Source of the DNA: Sphingobacterium sp. UBA2700
GTDB taxonomy: Bacteria > Bacteroidota > Bacteroidia > Sphingobacteriales > Sphingobacteriaceae
DNA: 64,000 nucleotides
Assembly: GCA_002354335.1 (NCBI GenBank)
Contig: DELI01000021.1
Location: forward strand, 12,435-76,434
Direction of reading: 5' to 3'
Positions within the stretch are counted from its first letter, which is position 1, and each line of letters starts with the position of its first letter. Below, piece after piece: positions 37,522 to 46,522 of this stretch. The position numbers and the translations under genes were made by a program. The notes beneath the pieces are model-generated. The model saw only the letters and a list, made by a program, of their open reading frames with translations, had not been told where the DNA came from and made no database searches.

Positions 37522-38874
37522 ATGAACAAATTTACAAAATACATTTTAGGTATTATCGTCATTTGTTTGCTGACCATCCTGAATAGCAAGGCACAATCGG
37601 TATATTCTGTACAAATAAAGGACGATATCGGTCCTAATGCTTGGAGAACCCTGAAAAACGCAGTCAAAGAAGCAAAAGCCAATAAATCAAATTATTTATT
37701 ATTGGAGCTAAATACCTACGGAGGAGCCTTAAATTTTGCCGATTCGATGCGTACTGCACTCTTAAATGCAGCTCCCATGAAGACCATTGCATACGTAAAT
37801 AACAACGCGGCGTCCGCAGGTGCGTTGATCTCTTTGGCGACCGATTACATCTATATGCAAGACGGTTCAAGTTTTGGTGCAGCATCCGTCGTCAACCAGA
37901 GCGGAGAACTCCTTCCTGAGAAATATCAGTCTTATATGCGCGGCTTAATGCGCGCCACTGCCGAAGCTAAGGGCCGGGATCCAAAGCTGGCCGAAGCATT
38001 TGTCGACCCGAGTATTTCTATTCCTACTTTGAAGGAGGATGGTAAATTGCTCACCCTGACTACACAGGAAGCCGTGAAGATCGGCCTCGCAAAGAAAGAA
38101 GTGAAAAGTCAAGCCGATATATTCTCTGACCTGCAAATCAGCAGTCCCGATGTAAAAGCACATCAGACCACTTTGATCGATATGATCATTGGGTTCCTTA
38201 TTAATCCTTTAGTCAGTGGAATTCTGATCATAGGTATTATTGGCGGTATTTATTTTGAAATGCAGTCTCCGGGTATTGGCTTTGCACTGGTCGTTGCCTT
38301 AGTCTGTGCGACCTTATTTTTCGCACCCTTGTATTTGCAGGGCCTTGCAGATCATTGGGAGATTGCGATATTTGTCCTCGGCGTTATACTGATAGCCTTG
38401 GAGATATTCGTGATACCCGGATTTGGTGTCGCCGGCATATCCGGAATTATTCTGATATTATGCGGATTAGCATTCTCAATGGTTGCTAATGATTACTTTG
38501 ATTTTAAACTTGCTCAACCAGGGCTCTTAATGAACTCATTTATAATTGTAATAGGCGCGATGGTCGGAGCGATCATTCTAGCCGTAATTTTTGGAAAAAA
38601 TATACTTCAATCTTCAGGATTCAAGAAACTGGTACTGGAGGATGAACAACGCGCTGATGTAGGATATACTTCTTCGGTGCAAAAGATCAATCTGATAAAT
38701 AAAGAAGGAATTGCTAAGACGGTACTCCGCCCCGGGGGAAAAATAGAGATTGACAATGTATGGTATGATGCCGTTGCATTAGACGGTTTTATCGACGCTG
38801 GAGAACAGATCTATGTCGAAAAGCATGAAAACTATAACCTATTTGTCCGGAAACTCTCTGAGCGCAAAGCATAA
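37522..38874 (+). CDS. NfeD-family membrane serine protease (ClpP-like plus NfeD)
   Basis: A 450-residue protein with a signal peptide, a ClpP-class protease domain (about 30-215), four to five membrane helices (about 225-370) and a C-terminal OB-fold NfeD domain (about 385-445). The catalytic serine is S98 in NNNAASAGALISLA, and the likely general-base lysine is K150 in MRATAEAKGRD, as in the archaeal 1510-N protease. Such proteins cleave stomatin partners, but no stomatin gene is next to it. The ATG at 37522 is used because the GTG at 37504 would lengthen the signal peptide. Confidence 0.9.
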   Translation: MNKFTKYILGIIVICLLTILNSKAQSVYSVQIKDDIGPNAWRTLKNAVKEAKANKSNYLLLELNTYGGALNFADSMRTALLNAAPMKTIAYVNNNAASAGALISLATDYIYMQDGSSFGAASVVNQSGELLPEKYQSYMRGLMRATAEAKGRDPKLAEAFVDPSISIPTLKEDGKLLTLTTQEAVKIGLAKKEVKSQADIFSDLQISSPDVKAHQTTLIDMIIGFLINPLVSGILIIGIIGGIYFEMQSPGIGFALVVALVCATLFFAPLYLQGLADHWEIAIFVLGVILIALEIFVIPGFGVAGISGIILILCGLAFSMVANDYFDFKLAQPGLLMNSFIIVIGAMVGAIILAVIFGKNILQSSGFKKLVLEDEQRADVGYTSSVQKINLINKEGIAKTVLRPGGKIEIDNVWYDAVALDGFIDAGEQIYVEKHENYNLFVRKLSERKA

Positions 38875-38883
38875 AAAACGAAG

Positions 38884-38917
38884 ATGGGTTGAATGAAATA
38901 TTCAACCCATTATTTTT
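38884..38917. terminator. Bidirectional terminator after the NfeD gene
   Basis: ATGGGTTGAA pairs with TTCAACCCAT (38884-38910), followed by a T-rich run; it separates convergent genes. Confidence 0.8.
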
Positions 38918-38926
38918 TACAAGACA

Positions 38927-39121
38927 TTAAGATCGCTTCTGTTGCCGTTTCTTTAATTTAGCCCCGAAAAACAGAATAAAAACACCCAAAATAAAGGTGA
39001 TAAATAGACAGTATAATGCTTTCAAATAGAAAGCATCAGCAGGGTACTTCCTGTCATATAGATACCAAGTCGCTCCGAACAATACAATTGCCCCGATAGC
39101 ATTAATCAATACTTTTTTCAT
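38927..39121 (-). CDS. Small membrane protein, two helices
   Basis: A 64-residue protein with two hydrophobic segments (VLINAIGAIVLFGATWYLY and LYCLFITFILGVFILFFGA) and a basic C-terminus (KLKKRQQKRS), fitting an inner-membrane hairpin with both ends inside. No family was recognised. The ATG at 39121 is used; a TTG at 39133 is less likely. It stands alone between the NfeD gene and a repeat element. Confidence 0.6.
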   Translation of the reverse strand: MKKVLINAIGAIVLFGATWYLYDRKYPADAFYLKALYCLFITFILGVFILFFGAKLKKRQQKRS

Positions 39122-39188
39122 AACATTGGTCAATTAGTGATAAATAAATAACTAATGATTAAAGTTGATGAATTATAGTTATATTTTA

Positions 39189-39611
39189 TAGTATTTAGTA
39201 TTTAGTATTTAGTATTTAGTAGTTAGTATTTAGACCTAGGGCGGGAATAAAATTTTTGTCTTGAACCAGGAAAGGAAAGATGAGAGGATGACTAGGATCA
39301 GGTATAGCGACATCTGAAAGGGTATTTTGTTGTTGAATATTGGGATGAACATCGTAGATCTACTGTATTGATATCATGCGTTTCGGGATACGTCTCCAAT
39401 ATTACCAGGCCGCTGCCCCTGTTCCTTATCACACAGCATACTTGATCCTGACCATCCTTATATCCTTCCTTTCCTGTTAATCCTTATATCCTTCCTTTCC
39501 TGGTTCAAGACAAAAACCTTATTCCCGCCCTAGGTCTAAATACTAACTACTAACTACTAACTACTAACTACTAAATACTAAATACTAACTACTAAATACT
39601 TACTACTACTC
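39189..39611. repeat. Heptad-bounded intergenic repeat element, copy 3 (long palindromic core)
   Basis: The left array has six clean 7-bp units of the TAGTATT/TAGTAGT type (39189-39230) ending TAGACC. The right array (39532-39611) begins AGGTCTA and continues with about ten AATACTA/ACTACTA units. Just inside them is a nearly perfect inverted repeat of about 40 bp (39235-39276 with 39492-39533). The core also has a 23-bp direct repeat of the ATCCTTATATCCTTCC type around 39449-39491. No ORF is present. Confidence 0.85.
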
Positions 39612-39615
39612 AATC

Positions 39616-39689
39616 CCCTTGTAAACCCAATACAAACCCAATACAAACCCCAATCAAGCCCGCTCGGAAAGGGCTTTGATTGGGGTTTG
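39616..39689. repeat. Hairpin intergenic repeat, copy 2
   Basis: It starts CCCTTGTAAACCCAATAC, like copy 1 at 8979. CAAACCCCAATCAAGCCC (39644-39661) pairs with GGGCTTTGATTGGGGTTTG (39671-39689) with one bulge. It lies directly next to the heptad element. Confidence 0.8.
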
Positions 39690-39703
39690 ATATGAATAAA
39701 GAA

Positions 39704-39730
39704 AGCCTGTTCTTTCTTTTAGAACAGGCT
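39704..39730 (-). terminator. Terminator of the FadL-like gene
   Basis: AGCCTGTTCT (39704-39713) pairs with AGAACAGGCT (39721-39730), with a T-rich tail on the minus strand. Confidence 0.8.
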
Positions 39731-39759
39731 CACTTATGTCGATAGTTTAATCTTTGTAA

Positions 39760-41322
39760 TTAAAACTTCGCTCCCAGTGTTAGAACAACGTTTGTTTTGG
39801 AGTTTTTCACTTCTGCGGTAGGGGCAGGACTATTCCATAATCCTGCTAGGGAGTAAGGAGAGCTATGATAAGTCTCTTTTTTATATTGGATTGCTGCTAG
39901 ATCAACATACAAGTTTTGATTGATGATATAGCCTAATCCAACGCTCGTCATGTGGTCTCCGCTGTCTATTCCTTTAATAGGACTGCTGTAGTAGCTAAAT
40001 CCCGCGCGGCCGCTTAAACGGTCGGTAAATAGCAATTCCCCGCCGACGCGAAAATTCACAGCACTTTTATATTCTTTCTTAATACTCGCGTTGATTTCAT
40101 TTTCTTCCGTGAAATCTACCACTGCGGCAGATGTCTCACGATATTTGATGCTGCTGTAATCGGCAAATTCCAGATCAGCGGAAACTAAACCGCGTCCGAA
40201 AAACTTTGTTAAACCTACTGAAGCTTTTAACGGAGAGATTACGCCATAATCATAAGACGCCAATGAGGGGGTGGAGTTATAAGTGGGCAAGAACGTGTTG
40301 CTTGCATTTTCATCCTTATAGTAATTTGCAACGGTTTCGAGGTTTTTCTCCTCATTTACTGTGGTCCAAGTAGGGGAGACGATATTTACACCGATATTCC
40401 AATCCCATGTCGGTTTGAAGATCATACCCAAAGCAACATTGACGCCTGTCCCGCGAAGCTTGTTATCTTCATAGTCGGTTAGCTCGTAGTTGATATCCGT
40501 ATACTGATGTTTTGGATTTGAAGGATTTAGAAAGCCAGAGTTAGGATTGGCATCCGGTCTGATTTCATCGGCAGTTTTTGTCCATCCACTCTCAAATACA
40601 CTGTAAGTACGGTCGTATTTGAATGACACTAAACCTAGGCTACCGCCCAGATAGAATTTATTGTTGTAATTTCCACCGAAAGATAAGGTGGTTTTCGCTT
40701 TATATCCTTTCGTCAACACGTCAATCTGTTGCGACTTGGGATCCGCTTCTAGCACGATTGGAAAAAATCCGTCTGCCGGATTGCTGAAGCTTTCCACCAG
40801 ATTAGACTTAGCAAAATCAGAGGAGAAATCAGGGAATTCGAACATCTGATCGCTTAAATATTGAACGATTGTATTGGCATTGTTGACGCCGGAATAGACA
40901 ATCTGATTAGCAAAGTTATTTGAGCGGTCGTAACTAATACCCATATTGAAATTCTGCCAGCCATAGCCGCCATTGGCAGTAGGCATGTGCAAAACAATAC
41001 CCACATTTTCCAGTCCAAACTTCCCATGGTTGTGATCCGTATTTGTTCCGAAATAATTCGCTTTATTGTTGTTGTTCAAATAATTGAGCGAAACGGAAAT
41101 GTCGGATTGACCATAGAATCCAAGTCCGGCAGGGTTGCCGCTAATGGAGCTGATGTCACCTCCCAAAGCGGTGTTGACACCACCCATCGATTTAAAGCGG
41201 GCAGATCCTGAACTTACATCTTTTGATACGTCATAAACGTAGTCTAAGGTCGATTGGGCAAATACATTGGAAATTCCTGCACTTAGAGCTAGCAGGCTAA
41301 GCGTTAGTAAGGTTTTCTTCAT
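39760..41322 (-). CDS. OmpP1/FadL-like outer membrane transport protein
   Basis: A 520-residue beta-barrel protein. Signal peptide 1-22 ends at VFAQ. The N-terminal part (SARFKSMGGVNTALGGDISSISGNPAGLGFYG) is the FadL/OmpP1/TodX signature with its conserved N-P-A-G. It ends with a long strand VVLTLGAKF, with the terminal Phe needed for barrel assembly. FadL-type channels import long-chain fatty acids or other hydrophobic molecules. It stands alone, without a fatty-acid operon nearby, so the substrate is not clear. Confidence 0.85.
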   Translation of the reverse strand: MKKTLLTLSLLALSAGISNVFAQSTLDYVYDVSKDVSSGSARFKSMGGVNTALGGDISSISGNPAGLGFYGQSDISVSLNYLNNNNKANYFGTNTDHNHGKFGLENVGIVLHMPTANGGYGWQNFNMGISYDRSNNFANQIVYSGVNNANTIVQYLSDQMFEFPDFSSDFAKSNLVESFSNPADGFFPIVLEADPKSQQIDVLTKGYKAKTTLSFGGNYNNKFYLGGSLGLVSFKYDRTYSVFESGWTKTADEIRPDANPNSGFLNPSNPKHQYTDINYELTDYEDNKLRGTGVNVALGMIFKPTWDWNIGVNIVSPTWTTVNEEKNLETVANYYKDENASNTFLPTYNSTPSLASYDYGVISPLKASVGLTKFFGRGLVSADLEFADYSSIKYRETSAAVVDFTEENEINASIKKEYKSAVNFRVGGELLFTDRLSGRAGFSYYSSPIKGIDSGDHMTSVGLGYIINQNLYVDLAAIQYKKETYHSSPYSLAGLWNSPAPTAEVKNSKTNVVLTLGAKF

Positions 41323-41348
41323 ACGATTTCAGAATCTTTCTAAAAGAT

Positions 41349-41380
41349 ATAGCCAATATAAAGAGTTCTATATTGGCTAT
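41349..41380 (-). terminator. Terminator-like hairpin of the Gly/Tyr-rich lipoprotein gene
   Basis: A perfect 12-bp stem: ATAGCCAATATA (41349-41360) with TATATTGGCTAT (41369-41380). On the minus strand ATCTTTTA follows, so the T-run is weak. Confidence 0.65.
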
Positions 41381-41400
41381 AATAAATATAATTATATTAA

Positions 41401-42552
41401 TTAACGTCTAGATCCACCGGAAGCTCTTGATGAGCCACCGCTTGAGCGACTTCCGCCACCACCACTAGTTCCCATGCTGCTACCACCCGATGATCCTCTG
41501 CTGAATCCACCGTTACTAGATGATGGACGGCTTGATGATGACCCTCTGTCGAAGCTTCCGCTAGAACGAGATGGCGTTTCGCGTACAGAACCTTGGTTTC
41601 TGCTGCTCGGTGTTCTGCTGCTTGGCGCTCTGTTGATTGTACCTTGAGAACGTGTCGCAGGATTTCTTTCTACAGTTCCTTGAGAACGTGTTGCCGGGTT
41701 TCTAGAGATTGTACCTCTGTTACGATCAGATCCAGTTCTGTCGATCGTTCCTTGCGATCTTGATGTATTCGTTCTACCTGATGATGTTCTATCAATAGTA
41801 GATCCACGATCCACGCGTCCTGAGTTACGGTCGCTTCCTGTTCTGTTTACCGTATTACGAGTACTTGCTGCACGGCCAGTTACATAACGACCGCTTGCAT
41901 CTCTAGTTACATATGAACGTCCTGAGTTGGCGCGCTGACGTGCTGCAACGTCATTACGATTGGATGCTACACGGCGGTTGCTGTTGTAATAATTATTGTA
42001 GTATCCGCCTCCATAGCCCAAGCCATAGTATGGGTTGCCCCAGTGGCTATAGTAGCTGTTGTAACCCCAGTATCCGCCGTAGTATGGCCAGCCGCCATAT
42101 CCGTAGCCGTAATATGGACTACCCCAGCCCATGCTCCAGTAAGGACTGCCCCAGCCGAAGCCCATAGACCATCCCCAGCCGGAATTCCAACCGAAGCCGA
42201 ATCCGCTATACCCGTACCATGGGTCAAACCATGGGTCGTAGTACATCATTCCTGGCGAGTTATAGTAGAATCTGTTAATGCGGTTTGCATATTCCAAATC
42301 ATTCAATGGCTCGTAGCCACCTTCTGCATAAGCTTCATCAGTATAGTCATCTGCATAGTATTCTGCATCTGTAGTTGTACCTTCTGCTGTCCCATCAGTA
42401 TAATAATAGTCTGGGCTTTGGTATACTTGTCCCGCATCACGATTATTGTAGACATCGTCCCGGTAAACGGTGCGGCTACTTGTAGAACAAGAGCTTATCA
42501 ACGCTAGTAATCCTAGTGCTGCTCCTCCTAATAATATCTTCTTGTTTTTCAT
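41401..42552 (-). CDS. Low-complexity Gly/Tyr- and Arg/Ser-rich lipoprotein
   Basis: A 383-residue lipoprotein (signal ending LLALISSC). After an acidic, tyrosine-rich region, residues about 105-190 are full of G, Y, W and S (for example GFGWNSGWGWSMGFGWGSPY). The second half is repeats of R, S, T and Q with RSQGT and NPATRSQGT units, ending in a Gly/Ser-rich tail. No catalytic motif is seen. Similar proteins occur in Bacteroidota as unnamed surface or matrix proteins, and a prion-like or adhesive nature is possible. Start 42552 was chosen over a longer frame because only it gives the signal peptide. Confidence 0.7.
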   Translation of the reverse strand: MKNKKILLGGAALGLLALISSCSTSSRTVYRDDVYNNRDAGQVYQSPDYYYTDGTAEGTTTDAEYYADDYTDEAYAEGGYEPLNDLEYANRINRFYYNSPGMMYYDPWFDPWYGYSGFGFGWNSGWGWSMGFGWGSPYWSMGWGSPYYGYGYGGWPYYGGYWGYNSYYSHWGNPYYGLGYGGGYYNNYYNSNRRVASNRNDVAARQRANSGRSYVTRDASGRYVTGRAASTRNTVNRTGSDRNSGRVDRGSTIDRTSSGRTNTSRSQGTIDRTGSDRNRGTISRNPATRSQGTVERNPATRSQGTINRAPSSRTPSSRNQGSVRETPSRSSGSFDRGSSSSRPSSSNGGFSRGSSGGSSMGTSGGGGSRSSGGSSRASGGSRR

Positions 42553-42726
42553 GATGCTAAAACAGTTAAAATTCGATTTTACGTCTTTAATTATTATCTT
42601 AGACCCGGCATAACGCCTGGGGTTTAATCTGCCAATCAAATTTACAAATAATTTTTCGTAAAGGTACATCAACCCTTCTCTAGGGCTTGCAAACGCCCTT
42701 TTGTTTAGATAAAATAGTATTAAAGA

Positions 42727-44199
42727 ATGAGTAAAGGAATTACGAGCCGTAGCGAAGACTATTCGCAGTGGTACAATGATCTAGTCATTAAGGCAGATCT
42801 GGCAGAATACTCTGCTGTAAGGGGATGTATGGTGATAAAACCATACGGATATGGAATTTGGGAAAGAATGCAAGCCATTCTGGACAAAAGATTTAAAGAA
42901 ACCGGTCACTCTAATGCCTATTTCCCCCTTTTTATTCCCAAATCATTCTTCTCTAAAGAAGCTTCCCACGTGGAAGGTTTTGCCACTGAATGTGCTGTAG
43001 TAACGCACTATCGTTTAAAGAACGATGGCAATGGTAATATTGTTGTCGATGAAGAGGCGAAGTTGGAGGAGGAACTGATTGTTCGTCCTACATCGGAAAC
43101 CATCATCTGGAATACCTACCGTGGATGGATCGAGTCTTACCGTGACCTTCCTATATTGGTAAACCAATGGGCAAACGTTGTCCGCTGGGAAATGCGTACG
43201 CGTCTTTTCTTAAGAACTGCAGAGTTCCTTTGGCAAGAAGGCCATACAGCACACGCAACGTCTGAAGAAGCGATTGCAGAAGCGGAACAAATGTTAGATG
43301 TATATGCTGAATTTGCGGAGAAGATTCTTGCTGTGCCGGTAGTACGCGGACGTAAGACAGAGAACGAACGTTTCGCAGGTGCGTTGGATACGTATTGTAT
43401 CGAGGCTTTGATGCAAGATGGTAAAGCTTTGCAAGCAGGAACATCGCACTTCTTAGGTCAGAATTTCGCGAAGGCATTTGATGTGAAGTTCACGTCGAAA
43501 GAAGGTAAGTTAGAGCATGTATGGGCAACATCATGGGGCGTTTCTACACGCTTGATGGGCGCGTTGATTATGGCGCACTCCGATGACCAAGGTCTAGTTT
43601 TGCCTCCAAGATTAGCGCCAATACAAGTGGTAATCGTTCCTATCTATAAAACAGACGAAGAAAAAGCAAATCTTGATGCTTATGTCGATGGATTGAGCGC
43701 AGAGTTGAAGATCTTAGGTATATCGATTAAATATGATGACCGCGATACACAACGTCCTGGCTTTAAGTTTGCAGAATGGGAATTGAAAGGTGTTCCATTG
43801 CGCGTTGCGATTGGAGCACGCGATATGCAAAACGGTACGGTAGAATTGGCGAGACGCGATACACAGACCAAAGAAACAGTAGAACAAGCAGGCCTTGCTA
43901 ATAGAATTCATGCCTTATTAGACGAGATCCAAGATAATATCTATCAGAAAGCGTTAAACTTCAGAGATTCACACATCACCGAAGTTAACTCATACGATGA
44001 ATTTAAAACTTTATTAGAAGAAAAAGGTGGATTCTTGAGCTGTCACTGGGACGGTACAGTGGAAACTGAGAAACGCGTGAAAGAAGAAACGAAAGCAACA
44101 ATCCGTTGTATTCCTTTGGATGCGAAGGAAGAGGAAGGAGTTTGTATTTTTACAGGCAAGCCTTCTAAACAACGTGTATTGTTTGCAAAAGCATACTAA
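42727..44199 (+). CDS. proS: Prolyl-tRNA synthetase, archaeal/eukaryal-type
   Basis: It charges tRNA-Pro. The 490-residue length and the lack of the bacterial editing insertion fit the short archaeal/eukaryal-like type (ProRS type 3), which is widespread in Bacteroidota. Class II motifs are visible: motif 2 around [31 protein letters not shown] and motif 3 around [18 protein letters not shown]. The anticodon-binding domain and the extra C-terminal zinc-like domain follow. It begins a run with the epimerase-like gene 3 nt later. The identity is secure. Confidence 0.97.
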   Translation: MSKGITSRSEDYSQWYNDLVIKADLAEYSAVRGCMVIKPYGYGIWERMQAILDKRFKETGHSNAYFPLFIPKSFFSKEASHVEGFATECAVVTHYRLKNDGNGNIVVDEEAKLEEELIVRPTSETIIWNTYRGWIESYRDLPILVNQWANVVRWEMRTRLFLRTAEFLWQEGHTAHATSEEAIAEAEQMLDVYAEFAEKILAVPVVRGRKTENERFAGALDTYCIEALMQDGKALQAGTSHFLGQNFAKAFDVKFTSKEGKLEHVWATSWGVSTRLMGALIMAHSDDQGLVLPPRLAPIQVVIVPIYKTDEEKANLDAYVDGLSAELKILGISIKYDDRDTQRPGFKFAEWELKGVPLRVAIGARDMQNGTVELARRDTQTKETVEQAGLANRIHALLDEIQDNIYQKALNFRDSHITEVNSYDEFKTLLEEKGGFLSCHWDGTVETEKRVKEETKATIRCIPLDAKEEEGVCIFTGKPSKQRVLFAKAY

Positions 44200-44202
44200 A
44201 AT

Positions 44203-44991
44203 ATGAAGCACCTATTGATATTAGGTTGTGGCTGGGTAGGCGAGGAGCTTGCAAAGCTATACCAAAGCAAGGGGTGGCAAGTTTGGGCGACAACGACCCA
44301 GGAAGAAAAATACCATCGCCTTAAAAGCGATGGTATTTTTGCTTATGTCCACAACTTCGACCATGAGAAGGAACTGGATCTTCCGCTGGAAGTGCGATTC
44401 GATGCTGTGGTGACTTCAGTTCCCGCAACAGCGAAGAATAGTTTGGAAGATTTGGGATTTCGTTTCTATCAGGTCTTTCGAGCACTGAGTGCAATAGCTT
44501 ACGATAAGCACTATTTCTTAAGCTCAGTAGGCGTCTATCCGGATATCGACGGAACTTTCGATGAAACCTATAGTGAAGAAGATAAGCTGATGCCGAAATT
44601 AAGATTCGCTGAAAAACGGATGCAAAGTCTGCCCGATACCAGCGTGTTCAGACTTGGGGGGCTTTTTGGAAAGCAACGGATTTTTGCCAAATACTTCCAG
44701 GATAAAATCGTTACTACAGGCGATCAGCCTGCCAACTTTATACATTTAGACGATGTATTGGGTCTTGTCGAAGGGGCAATCGATAGGCAAATCCCTAATG
44801 GTATCTATAATTTGGTATGTCCTGAGCACCCTTTGAAGAAGGAGGTGATCATGAAATCCGCTGAGAAATATATCTTATCCTATCCGGCAGGGTTTGAACC
44901 GAAGGACAGTTTTCAGAAAATTGTCATCGGTGAAAAGCTTCCGCTATTGCTCAATTACACTTTTAAATACCCCTCTCCGCTAGATTTTTGA
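44203..44991 (+). CDS. NAD(P)-dependent epimerase/dehydratase-like protein
   Basis: A 262-residue Rossmann protein of the extended SDR type. The nucleotide loop is GCGWVGEELAKLY (GxGxxG pattern) near residues 8-20, and SSVGVYPDIDGTFDETY covers the catalytic SxxxY region (Y in VGVY). The later FIHLDDVLGLVEGAID is typical of SDR epimerases. The usual YxxxK is degraded, with no clear YxxxK, so catalysis may be altered. It follows proS by 3 nt. A perfect 14-bp hairpin lies inside the coding sequence at 44306-44340. Confidence 0.8.
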   Translation: MKHLLILGCGWVGEELAKLYQSKGWQVWATTTQEEKYHRLKSDGIFAYVHNFDHEKELDLPLEVRFDAVVTSVPATAKNSLEDLGFRFYQVFRALSAIAYDKHYFLSSVGVYPDIDGTFDETYSEEDKLMPKLRFAEKRMQSLPDTSVFRLGGLFGKQRIFAKYFQDKIVTTGDQPANFIHLDDVLGLVEGAIDRQIPNGIYNLVCPEHPLKKEVIMKSAEKYILSYPAGFEPKDSFQKIVIGEKLPLLLNYTFKYPSPLDF

Positions 44992-45020
44992 TAACTTAGC
45001 GAGTACAAAACAAATTTATT

Positions 45021-46169
45021 ATGGCTTACAAATTCGCAACCAAGGCAATCCATGCCGGACAACAAGCTGATCCGACCACGGGTGCCGTAATGACTCCTAT
45101 ATACCAAACATCGACTTATCAACAAAAAGCTCCAGGCGATCACAAGGGCTTTGAATACTCACGTGGAACTAACCCAACGCGCAAAGCCTTAGAGGACTGC
45201 ATGGCGGCTTTAGAAAATGGCAAATTCGGTTTAGCTTTTTCTAGCGGAATGGCAGCGACCGATTGTGTTCTTCGCTTGTTGAAACCTGGTGATGAAGTCG
45301 TAACGGGTGATGATCTTTATGGTGGCTCATACCGAATCTTTACGAAAGTTTATGAACCTATGGGGATTAAATTTACGTTCGTGGATACTTCGGATGTGGG
45401 AGCCGTTCGTAACGCAATTACCGATAAAACGAAATTGATCTGGGTAGAAACGCCGACAAATCCGACGTTGAAGGTTGCTGACATCGCAGCGATTGCGGAG
45501 GTAGCAAAAGAGAAAAAGGTGCTTTATGTCGTTGATAATACCTTTGCCTCTCCCTATTTACAGAATCCGTTAGACTTAGGTGCTGATATCGTTATGCATT
45601 CCGTAACGAAATACCTAGGGGGACATTCCGATGTCGTAATGGGCGCATTGTTGATGAACGATGAAGAGCTGTATAAGAACTTATGGTTTTACTATAATGC
45701 ATGTGGTGGAACACCGGGTCCACAAGATGCTTTCCTAGTATTGCGTGGTATAAAAACGCTTCATTTGCGTATGAAAGCGCATTGTGAAAACGGTCGTAAA
45801 GTAGCGGAGTACTTGAAAGATCACCCGAAGGTAGATAAGATTTACTGGCCGGGATTTACAGACCATCCGGGACATGAGATTGCGAAAAAGCAGATGCGCG
45901 ATTTTGGCGGCATGGTTTCGATCGTACTGAAAGGTGCTGACCTGAACGAAACCTTCCGAATCGCTTCTCAATTTAAGGTATTCACTTTAGCAGAGTCGCT
46001 CGGTGGCGTGGAATCATTAATTAATCATCCAGCAACGATGACCCATGGTTCGATTCCGAAGGAAGCACGCGAGAAAGTAGGAGTTGTTGACAACTTATTA
46101 CGCTTATCGGTTGGGGTAGAGGATGCCGAAGATTTGATCGCTGATTTGGAACAAGCACTGTCGCGTTAA
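45021..46169 (+). CDS. Cystathionine gamma-synthase/lyase family PLP enzyme
   Basis: A 382-residue enzyme of the Cys/Met metabolism family. The PLP-binding lysine is in SVTKYLGGHSDVVMG, with the substrate-binding signature region TPGPQDAFLVLRGIKTLHLRM. In this family gamma-synthase and gamma-lyase cannot be told apart by motif. With the cystathionine beta-synthase at 4151, lyase activity (reverse transsulfuration) is plausible. It lies 29 nt downstream of the epimerase-like gene and could be co-transcribed. No terminator was seen before the next gene. Confidence 0.9.
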   Translation: MAYKFATKAIHAGQQADPTTGAVMTPIYQTSTYQQKAPGDHKGFEYSRGTNPTRKALEDCMAALENGKFGLAFSSGMAATDCVLRLLKPGDEVVTGDDLYGGSYRIFTKVYEPMGIKFTFVDTSDVGAVRNAITDKTKLIWVETPTNPTLKVADIAAIAEVAKEKKVLYVVDNTFASPYLQNPLDLGADIVMHSVTKYLGGHSDVVMGALLMNDEELYKNLWFYYNACGGTPGPQDAFLVLRGIKTLHLRMKAHCENGRKVAEYLKDHPKVDKIYWPGFTDHPGHEIAKKQMRDFGGMVSIVLKGADLNETFRIASQFKVFTLAESLGGVESLINHPATMTHGSIPKEAREKVGVVDNLLRLSVGVEDAEDLIADLEQALSR

Positions 46170-46209
46170 TTTATTGTAATTATTATTTTATTTAGCACAT
46201 AGAACTTTG

Positions 46210-46217
46210 TACATTTG
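46210..46217 (+). promoter_or_regulatory. -7 promoter element of the small membrane protein gene
   Basis: TACATTTG at 46210-46217, 27 nt before the ATG at 46245. No clear -33 box at standard spacing. Confidence 0.5.
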
Positions 46218-46244
46218 TGCAGCTTTAATAAGGATTTAACAATT

Positions 46245-46499
46245 ATGGAAAATACAACTGTAGAAAGACCAGCAAAACATACGGATAATAATGCAAACCG
46301 TACAGAATATTATGTTTCTTTAACTATTGCCATCGTTATTGGATTAGTTGGCGTATTTATTCGTTTTGTACCTGATGTGATCACTTCATTAGATCAATTA
46401 GCATCAGTATTCTCTTGGATTGCTAACATTTTAGTACTTGTTGCTTCTTTCTTAGCTTTCAAAGTAGTATTTGGTATCTTAGGATTCAGTAAAAAATAG
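46245..46499 (+). CDS. Small membrane protein, two helices
   Basis: An 84-residue protein. A polar N-terminus (about 1-25) is followed by two membrane helices (about 28-48, VSLTIAIVIGLVGVFIRFV, and about 55-78, VFSWIANILVLVASFLAFKVVFG). It is a predicted inner-membrane protein of unknown function. The start at 46245 fits the -7 element just upstream; the frame from 46215 would start inside that promoter. A strong terminator follows, so it is probably monocistronic. Confidence 0.65.
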   Translation: MENTTVERPAKHTDNNANRTEYYVSLTIAIVIGLVGVFIRFVPDVITSLDQLASVFSWIANILVLVASFLAFKVVFGILGFSKK

Positions 46500-46522
46500 T
46501 TCTTCAGAACTTTAAAATATTA

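Noticed and set aside
39541..39611. Right heptad array of element copy 3 considered as a CRISPR array
   Set aside because: The units are 7 bp with no spacers, and no cas genes are in the window.
42043..42507. Plus-strand ORF of 154 codons opposite the Gly/Tyr-rich lipoprotein
   Set aside because: It is a mirror of low-complexity codons and lacks its own signals; the lipoprotein has a clear signal peptide.
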